Below, piece after piece: positions 1-4,821 of a stretch of DNA of 7,038 nt. Below the pieces are notes generated by a model, which saw nothing but the letters and a program-made list of their open reading frames with translations, had not been told where the DNA came from and made no database searches. A program made the position numbers and the translations under genes. Origin of the DNA: Methanobacteriota archaeon (GTDB lineage: Archaea; Hydrothermarchaeota; Hydrothermarchaeia; Hydrothermarchaeales; SZUA-236); NCBI GenBank assembly GCA_003695745.1, contig RFHW01000097.1:1-7038 (forward strand). The letters are read 5' to 3'. Position 1 is the first letter of the stretch; every line of letters starts with the position of its first letter.

Positions 1-237
1 GCATATCTTCTGTGGAAGGGCTGGAAATTAAAGAGGATCCACGATCTAAGAGCCCTGTTAGCAGAGGCGGTGAAATACATGCCGGAGCTGGCTGGTTTCA
101 ATGAACTCTGTCAGGAGATCACAGCCTATTATATGCTGGAGAGATATCCTCTTTTTGAAGAGCCTCCGAAGAAAGAGGAGTTGGAAGAGGCTTTGGACAG
201 AGCTAAAGAGCTGACTGGGCTTTTACAGATAAAATAG
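1..237 (+). CDS. HEPN-domain protein, C-terminal part (5' end outside window)
   Basis: An open frame runs from base 1 to a TAG at 235-237 and gives the last 78 residues of a protein whose start lies to the left. The pattern resembles the C-terminal half of the small helical HEPN family (PF05168 type): an 'HDLRALL' motif at visible residues 14-20, a proline-leucine spacer, and a 'TAYYMLERYP' segment at 41-50, followed by a charged helix. HEPN proteins of this kind usually pair with a minimal nucleotidyltransferase (MNT), or act as nucleotide- or RNA-binding helical bundles. No partner is visible here. The visible part has no R-x4-6-H motif, so RNase activity of the toxin kind is not supported. 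By hand count, bases 1-240 are about 47% G+C, lower than sampled neighbouring genes (about 53-60%), which suggests an accessory gene. It converges with the histidine kinase gene across 31 bases containing a pyrimidine tract (258-270) that could end transcription weakly. Confidence 0.7.
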   Translation, partial: AYLLWKGWKLKRIHDLRALLAEAVKYMPELAGFNELCQEITAYYMLERYPLFEEPPKKEELEEALDRAKELTGLLQIK

Positions 238-268
238 AGGTGCTCTGTGAGCTTGGGTCTTCTCTCTC

Positions 269-2128
269 CTATCCAGCCGGCTCTTTCGGAATCTCCACGT
301 AGAATATGCTTCCGCCTCCGGGGTTGTCCTCCACCCACACCCTGCCCCGGTGCATCTCAACGATCTTTTTCACGATGGCAAGGCCGATCCCTGTGCCCTT
401 GACACCCTCTCTCTTCAGGCGCTCAAAGCGTGTGAAGATGGTCTCCTTATACTGGTCCGGCACGCCCTCTCCCTGGTCTTTCACAAAGGCCCGCCAGCTC
501 TTCCCGGCATCCTCGATCCCGGCATAAACCTTGGTCTTTTCAGGGCTGTATTTTATGGCGTTTGAGAGCAGGTTTGAGAACACATCCTCCAGGAATGGGT
601 TGACCATGGCCGGATACTCACCATCAGCCTCTGCTACGAGGGTGATGCCCTTTTTCTCCCCATGGCTCTTCAGGACCTCAACAGCCTCTTTCAGCATGGC
701 CCCAAGGTCCCTTTCCTCAAACTCGATCTCCTGGAGGTTCTCGATCTTGGCGAGGCGCGATGCGTTCTCGATCATCTCGACCGCCTTGGCAGCGTTCTTG
801 GATATGGCCTCTATGCTTTTTCTTGCGAGGGGCGGGAGCTCCTCGTCCTTTATGAGCTCCACATAATTCCTTATCACGCCGATGGGGTTTAAGAGGTCGT
901 GGCGCATGATGTCTGTGAACATGTCCTTGAGCTCGTTGGAGCGTTTGAGCCGCGCTGCCTGCTCCTTCAGCCCCTCTTCAAGGGCCTTTCTCTTTGTCAT
1001 GTCCCTGATGATCACGAGGATGTGCTCCACCTCGCCGTCCTCGTCAAAAAGTGGTGTCCAGTAGTCTGTGAAGACCTTTCTCTCACCCTCTGGAGAGACA
1101 TATGTGAACTCTGTGGGCCCGAGGCTCTGTCCGCTGTATTTCACCATGACCACCTTCTGTTTCAGGTGCATCGCCTCAAAGACACCTTCCAGCTCCGGGA
1201 TCCTCATGTATTCAAGGGCGTTTTTCCCGATGACATCCTCTCTCCTCACACCTGTTATCCTTTCAAAACCCCTGTTCACAGATATTATGCCGAATTCATT
1301 GTCCATGAGTATCAATCCCTCAGGGATCCCCTCGAAGACCCTGTCGCTCAGCTCCTTCAGGTATCTGACCTCTTCGGCTGCCTTCACCTCCCTGGTCACG
1401 TCCTTTGCGACGCCCACAGTCCCCCTGACCCTTCCTTTCTCATCCCTGAGCAGTGAGAGCGAGAGGGAGATGTTCTTCCTTTTCCCGGAGGGGGTCTCTA
1501 TCTCCATAGCTATGTTCCGGATCACGCCTTTCTTCCTGAGCTTCCGGCTCCTCTCCAGCCTCTTCTCCTTTACGAGCGCATCCTTGGGGTACAGGTGAAG
1601 AACGTTTTTCCCGAGCACCTCCTCTGCCTTGCGCTCGAAGAGCTCCTCAGCGCCTCTGGAGAAGTAGATGATCCTCTTGTCATTGTCAGATGCAACGATG
1701 GCGTCGGCAGAGCTCTCTATGATGCTGTTAAAGAAGTCCTTGGTCTCTGAGAGCTCCTTCGCCGTCTTCTCAAGCTCTTTCTGCAGGGCCGTGAGCTCGG
1801 CGATCCTGCGCGCCTTCTCCTCCCTGCGGATGTCCGCTGTCACGGCCATCGTGAAGGCCCGCCTCGTGGCCTGAAAGATGACCCCCAGCAGCAGGAAGAC
1901 GGCCATGACCTCGAAGACATGCTCATTCGGGATATCCAAGGCCGTTCCTATGAGGTGGAGGCTGTGCAGGATGAGCGCCACAAGGAAGAGGAGGACCAGG
2001 TTATAGGACCTCCGGAACTCCTCAGGCTCCTCAAAATACCGCTGGAAATATCTGAAGAAAAAGGCAAGGACAGAGGCCATGACAAGAGAGGCCATAAGCC
2101 CTGCAACAGATATTATCTCAAGGATCAC
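269..2128 (-). CDS. Membrane-bound PAS-PAS sensor histidine kinase
   Basis: A sensor kinase that should autophosphorylate on histidine using ATP, in the cell membrane. Numbered from the GTG at 2126-2128 (619 residues): three hydrophobic segments at about 2-27, 43-65 and 70-89; a charged, coiled-coil-like linker at 100-132; PAS domain 1 at about 130-247; PAS domain 2 at about 259-382; then the kinase core. The H-box is 'MRHDLLNPIG' with H410. The N-box 'NLLSNAIKYSP' has N523 as metal ligand. The G1 box is 'DQGEGVP' from D551, followed by an F-like 'IFTRFER', and the G2 box is 'GTGIGLAIV' from 578. All catalytic boxes are intact. There is no periplasmic sensor domain, so the signal is probably sensed in the membrane or by the cytoplasmic PAS domains. 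The GTG at 2128 overlaps the stop of the upstream small gene (GTGA), which implies translational coupling; another in-frame GTG at 2137 would add three residues. No response regulator gene lies in the window. The ligand is unknown. Confidence 0.93.
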   Translation of the reverse strand: MILEIISVAGLMASLVMASVLAFFFRYFQRYFEEPEEFRRSYNLVLLFLVALILHSLHLIGTALDIPNEHVFEVMAVFLLLGVIFQATRRAFTMAVTADIRREEKARRIAELTALQKELEKTAKELSETKDFFNSIIESSADAIVASDNDKRIIYFSRGAEELFERKAEEVLGKNVLHLYPKDALVKEKRLERSRKLRKKGVIRNIAMEIETPSGKRKNISLSLSLLRDEKGRVRGTVGVAKDVTREVKAAEEVRYLKELSDRVFEGIPEGLILMDNEFGIISVNRGFERITGVRREDVIGKNALEYMRIPELEGVFEAMHLKQKVVMVKYSGQSLGPTEFTYVSPEGERKVFTDYWTPLFDEDGEVEHILVIIRDMTKRKALEEGLKEQAARLKRSNELKDMFTDIMRHDLLNPIGVIRNYVELIKDEELPPLARKSIEAISKNAAKAVEMIENASRLAKIENLQEIEFEERDLGAMLKEAVEVLKSHGEKKGITLVAEADGEYPAMVNPFLEDVFSNLLSNAIKYSPEKTKVYAGIEDAGKSWRAFVKDQGEGVPDQYKETIFTRFERLKREGVKGTGIGLAIVKKIVEMHRGRVWVEDNPGGGSIFYVEIPKEPAG

Positions 2129-2463
2129 CGCTCCCACCCCATGGCATAGGTGAGCCTCACGATGAAAAAGAGCGCCAGCAACAGAAAGGCGAGGTGGATG
2201 GACGCCGCATACCTGAATATCTCAGAGGGGCCCGGGACCGTCATCTCCAATATCTCATCGGCCTCGGCGATTATCTGGAAGAAGAGGGACACCAGGAGAA
2301 GCCCGACGATGTAGAGGGCTGTTCTGCTCTTCTTTTTCAGCGCCGCTCTGCCCTCTTCGCTTGTAAGAGGCTTTTTCTTCAGGTAGAGGACCACTATAAG
2401 GGCTGATTCCATTATAAGGGTCAGCAATGCCCCCGCCAAGAAGACCCTGCTCCATAGATCCAT
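2125..2463 (-). CDS. Small three-helix membrane protein upstream of the kinase
   Basis: I do not recognise a named family. The 112-residue product has three strongly hydrophobic segments: the N-terminal 'FLAGALLTLIMESALIVVLY', a second around 'ALYIVGLLLVSLFFQII', and a third around 'LAFLLLALFFIVRL'. A lysine-rich loop separates the first two. Spacing and residue pattern mirror the N-terminal membrane part of the kinase encoded directly downstream; both have an 'AG.L..L.M.S' type first helix and a short arginine-rich exit after helix 3. It may therefore be a separated or duplicated sensor module that assembles with the kinase. The start was chosen at the ATG at 2461-2463 because AGGT lies six bases before it and a TATA-like element sits about 27 bases upstream. 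An ATG at 2478 would add five residues but has GGAAGG directly against it, too close to serve as a ribosome site. The gene ends in a GTGA overlap with the kinase. Confidence 0.72.
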   Translation of the reverse strand: MDLWSRVFLAGALLTLIMESALIVVLYLKKKPLTSEEGRAALKKKSRTALYIVGLLLVSLFFQIIAEADEILEMTVPGPSEIFRYAASIHLAFLLLALFFIVRLTYAMGWER

Positions 2464-2487
2464 TTCACAACCTGCCATCCTTCCACA

Positions 2488-2522
2488 TTATACACATACT
2501 CCATAACACTATCCTTATAAAT
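2488..2522 (-). promoter_or_regulatory. Promoter region of the membrane protein/kinase unit
   Basis: Read on the minus strand there are two A+T-rich TATA-like elements: ATTTATAA (2522-2515) and GTATAA (2493-2488). The first would place transcription start near 2492, giving a short leader of about 14-30 bases. The second lies about 27 bases before the ATG at 2463 and would give a leaderless transcript. The sequence alone does not decide between them. Confidence 0.45.
2515..2522 (+). promoter_or_regulatory. TATA box for the mfnE-like/zinc ribbon/aEF-1B/FKBP operon
   Basis: TTATAAAT is centred near 2518, about 26 bases before the A of the ATG at 2544. In archaea that spacing puts transcription start at or next to the start codon, so a leaderless or nearly leaderless mRNA is expected. 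No ribosome site lies just before 2544, in line with this. The element is near-symmetric and may also serve the divergent minus-strand unit. Confidence 0.6.
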
Positions 2523-2543
2523 CCATCGTGCAAAGCCTCTTTT

Positions 2544-3137
2544 ATGGAAGTTGTGAAGGTCGGTGGAAGCCTCATGGCAGAGGCGGGAATGGTCATGAAG
2601 GTGCTCAAAGACTATGATGTGCTTGTCGTACCGGGTGGAGGGGTCTTTGCAGACGCGGTGCGGGAGGTTCACAGAGGACACGGTCTTTCAGAGAGGACCG
2701 CCCATATGATGGCCCTCCTGGCCACAGACCAGTACGGCCTCCTCCTCTCAGACCTCTCAGGGATCCCGGCCATAACATCCCTGAAGGACTTCTCCGGGCA
2801 GGCCGTCATCCTTCCATCCGCCATGGCAGCGGCGTCCGGGCTTGAGGCCACGTGGGACGTCGCCTCCGACACCATAGCCTGTTATATTGCAAGGGAGGCA
2901 GGGGCTAGGGGGTTTATAAAGCTCACAGCCGTGGACGGCATAGCCCTCGGGGGCAGCCTTCTCAAGACCGTTGAAGCAGGAAAACTCTTAAATACCACCA
3001 CCTGTTTAGATAAGAGCCTGCCCGCCTACCTGCAGAAGTGGAAGATGAGCTGCAGGGTGGTGAACGGAAAGAGAGAAGAGAATATTAGACGGGCCCTTGA
3101 AGGCGAGGCTGTTGGAACAATCATACTCGGAGGATAG
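2544..3137 (+). CDS. mfnE: Amino-acid-kinase-fold kinase, probably methanofuran biosynthesis kinase MfnE
   Basis: A 197-residue member of the aspartate/glutamate/uridylate kinase (amino acid kinase) fold. Visible features are the N-terminal phosphate-binding 'VKVGGSL' (K5, G7-G8), 'VVPGGGVFAD' at 28-37, a 'LSERTAHMMALLATDQYG' segment at 48-65, 'TWDVASDT' at 103-110, 'IKLTAVDGI' at 125-133 and 'VVNGK' at 172-176. This pattern resembles the archaeal group that includes MfnE, which phosphorylates 5-(aminomethyl)-3-furanmethanol phosphate to its diphosphate in methanofuran synthesis; the exact substrate is inferred from family resemblance. The start at 2544 is chosen because the kinase motif begins just after it and a TATA box lies about 26 bases upstream. 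An in-frame ATG at 2427 would run across the promoter and add 39 residues without family character. It is the first gene of a four-gene operon; its TAG directly abuts the next ATG. Confidence 0.72.
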   Translation: MEVVKVGGSLMAEAGMVMKVLKDYDVLVVPGGGVFADAVREVHRGHGLSERTAHMMALLATDQYGLLLSDLSGIPAITSLKDFSGQAVILPSAMAAASGLEATWDVASDTIACYIAREAGARGFIKLTAVDGIALGGSLLKTVEAGKLLNTTTCLDKSLPAYLQKWKMSCRVVNGKREENIRRALEGEAVGTIILGG

Positions 3138-3305
3138 ATGGAATTGGAAAAACTCACATGCATATCATGCGGCACCGCCATAGTGATAGGAGAGGGCTCT
3201 GTGAAATTCCCCTGTCCCCAGTGCGACGAGATCATAGGTCGATGCGCCAGATGCAGAAAGCTGGGCAAGGAATACATATCTAAATGCGGTTTCAGAGGTC
3301 CCTGA
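3138..3305 (+). CDS. Small zinc-ribbon protein (COG2888/HVO_2753 type)
   Basis: A 55-residue cysteine-rich protein with three complete C-x2-C pairs (C8/C11, C26/C29, C36/C39) and a final lone C50 in 'KCGFRGP'. It matches the archaeal family described as a predicted zinc-ribbon RNA-binding protein with a role in translation, typically encoded next to the aEF-1B gene, as here. The family C-terminus normally reads 'CPxCGFxGP' with a fourth cysteine pair. In this copy the stretch is 'YISKCGF' and the first cysteine of that pair is absent. GGAGG at 3129-3133, inside the preceding gene, lies four bases before the ATG. The start is joined to the upstream stop without a gap, and one base separates its stop from the next ATG. 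Confidence 0.85.
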   Translation: MELEKLTCISCGTAIVIGEGSVKFPCPQCDEIIGRCARCRKLGKEYISKCGFRGP

Positions 3306-3306
3306 A

Positions 3307-3567
3307 ATGGGCGATGTTCTTGTGACGCTGAAGGTCATGCCAGAGGGCGTGGACTCTGACCTCAAGGTCATTGAGGATAGGCTGAGAGAGGTAGATGCAG
3401 GGAGGTTCAACTCCCTTGAAAAGGTCCCCATCGCATTCGGCCTCGTGGCATTGAAGGCCACCTATGTGGTAGCAGATGAAGGCGGAGCCGCGGAGCGGCT
3501 TGAAGAGGCCATAAAAGGGATTGAGGGTGTGAAGACCGTTGAGACCATCGAGGCCTCACTTGTGTGA
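3307..3567 (+). CDS. ef1b: Translation elongation factor aEF-1 beta
   Basis: Guanine nucleotide exchange factor that returns archaeal EF-1 alpha from its GDP to its GTP form during elongation, in the cytoplasm. The 86-residue product is close to the usual length of archaeal aEF-1B (about 90) and corresponds to the C-terminal catalytic domain of eukaryotic eEF1B alpha. Recognisable segments are the N-terminal 'VLVTLKVMPEGVDSDL', the central 'EKVPIAFGLVALKATYVV' and the C-terminal 'IEGVKTVETIEASLV', an alpha/beta sandwich pattern. GAGGT at 3295-3299 lies seven bases before the ATG. The neighbouring zinc-ribbon gene is the usual partner of this gene in euryarchaea. No irregularity is seen. Confidence 0.93.
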   Translation: MGDVLVTLKVMPEGVDSDLKVIEDRLREVDAGRFNSLEKVPIAFGLVALKATYVVADEGGAAERLEEAIKGIEGVKTVETIEASLV

Positions 3568-3582
3568 AAGGCGGTGGGAAAG

Positions 3583-4359
3583 ATGGTGCTGGCAAAAGGT
3601 GACTTTGTAAGGATCAACTACACGGGCAGGATCAAGGAGACAGGCGAGGTCTTTGACACGACCAGCGAGGAGGTGGCAAAGAAGGAGGGCATCTACGACC
3701 CCCAGATAACCTTCAAGCCCCAGCCCATTGTCATAGGCGCAGGGCATGTGCTCCCGGGGCTGGACAAGGCCCTTGTAGGCGCCGAGGTGGGGGAGGAAAA
3801 GCACATAACAGTGCCTCCAGAGGAGGGATACGGGATAAGAGACCCGTCCAAGGTGAAGGTCATACCCCTGAGGGAGTTCAAGAAACAGGGGATAAAGCCT
3901 GTGCCCGGGATGCGCATCGAGATGGATGACGCCATCGGCAGGGTGCAGAGCGTCAGCGGCGGGAGGGTGCGGGTGGACATGAACCACGGTCTTGCCGGGA
4001 AGGTCCTTGAATACGATGTGACGGTCCTTGAAAAGACCAATAAGACAGAGGAGAAGATCAGGCAGCTCCTCGAGCTTCACTTCCCCTATGCAGACCCCCA
4101 TGAGCATGAGATAAAGATAAAGGGCGACACCGTTGAGATCACCCTGCCTGACACGGTGAAGCTCAACCCGGCGGCTGGCGTGGGGAAGTTCTCCACATCA
4201 AGGGATATCTTCACCTTTGTGGAGGGCATTGACAGGGTGGATTTCAGGGAGGTCCACAGGAGGCTCGTGCCATCCAAGGGCTCGAAGCCAAAAAAAGCCC
4301 CTTCCAGGAAGGGAGCAGGCAAAAAGACAGGGACCAGGAAAAAGCCCAAAGAGGCCTAA
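3583..4359 (+). CDS. Long FKBP-type peptidyl-prolyl cis-trans isomerase (SlyD-like)
   Basis: Prolyl isomerase and folding helper of the archaeal long FKBP class, 258 residues. The FKBP core is visible at 'VRINYTGRI' (Y13), 'GEVFDTT' (D25), 'GAGHVLPGLDKAL' (52-64) and 'EEGYG' (Y83). An insert-in-flap chaperone domain follows at about 86-132, closing with 'VDMNHGLAGKVLEYDV', very like the SlyD pattern. After about residue 155 comes an extra domain of roughly 75 residues, then a basic tail in which 12 of the last 28 residues are Lys or Arg. No signal peptide is seen, so it acts in the cytoplasm; the tail could bind RNA or ribosomes (inference). The ATG at 3583 is preferred, with GGTGG about six bases before it; a GTG at 3574 would add three residues. 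It is the last gene of the operon and its TAA overlaps the stop of the convergent UPF0179 gene. Confidence 0.92.
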   Translation: MVLAKGDFVRINYTGRIKETGEVFDTTSEEVAKKEGIYDPQITFKPQPIVIGAGHVLPGLDKALVGAEVGEEKHITVPPEEGYGIRDPSKVKVIPLREFKKQGIKPVPGMRIEMDDAIGRVQSVSGGRVRVDMNHGLAGKVLEYDVTVLEKTNKTEEKIRQLLELHFPYADPHEHEIKIKGDTVEITLPDTVKLNPAAGVGKFSTSRDIFTFVEGIDRVDFREVHRRLVPSKGSKPKKAPSRKGAGKKTGTRKKPKEA

Positions 4360-4790
4360 ACCCTCCTGAGAGCCGCTATAACAAGCCTCCTGCCATCCCT
4401 GCATTCTATCTCCCTTTTCAGCTCCACCACCGTGCATCTGTCGCCCTCTCTGAGACCCTCTGGCGCACAGTATCCGGCGTGGCTGCAGAAGACCTCGCCG
4501 CATGACTGGGGGCGAAAGGACACAGAGCTGCCGGGAAAGGCGCCCTTTGCCTCGATGGCCGCATCCACACTTGGCTCCTGAACCTCGCAGACCGTCACCT
4601 CCCCGAACACAGGGCAGGGATGGCTTTTATCCCTCACCTCTGTTACAGCGTATTTCCTCCCCCTCTCAAGGTTGTGGTGGCAGGGCAGGCGCAGACCGCA
4701 TCCCCCGCACTCCTCTGACACACCCAGGTATATGAACTCATAGCCCTCCTTTGCACACCTGGAATCGACAAGGGCGATCATGAAGACCAT
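4356..4790 (-). CDS. UPF0179 family cysteine-rich protein
   Basis: Conserved archaeal protein of unknown function, 144 residues, full length for the family. It contains 'EFIYLG', 'EECGGCGLRLPC', 'HPCP', 'AAIEAKGAFPG', then 'SCGEVFCSHAGYCAPEGL' and 'IEC'. Of eleven cysteines, eight sit in the two regular sets I recall as family-conserved: C28/C31/C37 with C59, and C97/C102/C108 with C130. That arrangement would suit two metal or iron-sulfur sites (inference). The ATG at 4790 is used; a second in-frame ATG at 4781 is possible and sits about 28 bases after a TATA-like element. It follows the DHH nuclease gene on the same strand by 31 bases, so it may be read with that operon, from its own promoter, or both. 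It converges with the FKBP gene. Confidence 0.85.
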   Translation of the reverse strand: MVFMIALVDSRCAKEGYEFIYLGVSEECGGCGLRLPCHHNLERGRKYAVTEVRDKSHPCPVFGEVTVCEVQEPSVDAAIEAKGAFPGSSVSFRPQSCGEVFCSHAGYCAPEGLREGDRCTVVELKREIECRDGRRLVIAALRRV

Positions 4791-4805
4791 ATACCTGCCA
4801 GGAGG

Positions 4806-4813
4806 TTATTAAA
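4806..4813 (-). promoter_or_regulatory. Possible TATA element before the UPF0179 gene
   Basis: On the minus strand the intergenic stretch after the DHH gene contains TTTAATAA, centred about 28 bases before the ATG at 4781 and 19 before the one at 4790. The first distance fits a leaderless start at 4781. An imperfect purine/pyrimidine symmetry (4801-4820) surrounds it but is too weak to call a terminator. Confidence 0.35.
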
Positions 4814-4821
4814 CCCTTCCT

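Noticed and set aside
238..268. Terminator hairpin between the HEPN and kinase genes
   Set aside because: Only a pyrimidine tract is seen; no convincing stem and no run of T long enough to call.
129..338. 69-codon minus-strand frame across the HEPN/kinase junction
   Set aside because: Arg/Ser-rich, overlaps the ends of two supported genes, no motif.
899..1598. Long + strand open frames opposite the kinase gene (185 and 176 codons)
   Set aside because: They lie antisense to a protein with intact PAS and kinase motifs, show low-complexity composition and no domain pattern; they arise from the skewed codon use of the real gene.
2427..2543. 39-codon N-terminal extension of the MfnE-like kinase
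   Set aside because: It would cover the divergent promoter and the start of the opposite gene, has no ribosome site, and the kinase motif starts right after the ATG at 2544.
3556..4107. Minus-strand frame of 183 codons opposite the FKBP gene
   Set aside because: His/Leu/Pro-rich shadow of the well-supported FKBP frame; no motifs.
4502..4735. 77-codon + strand frame within the UPF0179 gene
   Set aside because: Pro/Arg-rich shadow frame antisense to a protein with a regular cysteine pattern.
4791..4821. Imperfect inverted repeat around TTTAATAA as an intrinsic terminator or operator
   Set aside because: The arms pair only partly by eye; better explained as an A+T-rich promoter-like element, kept at low confidence.
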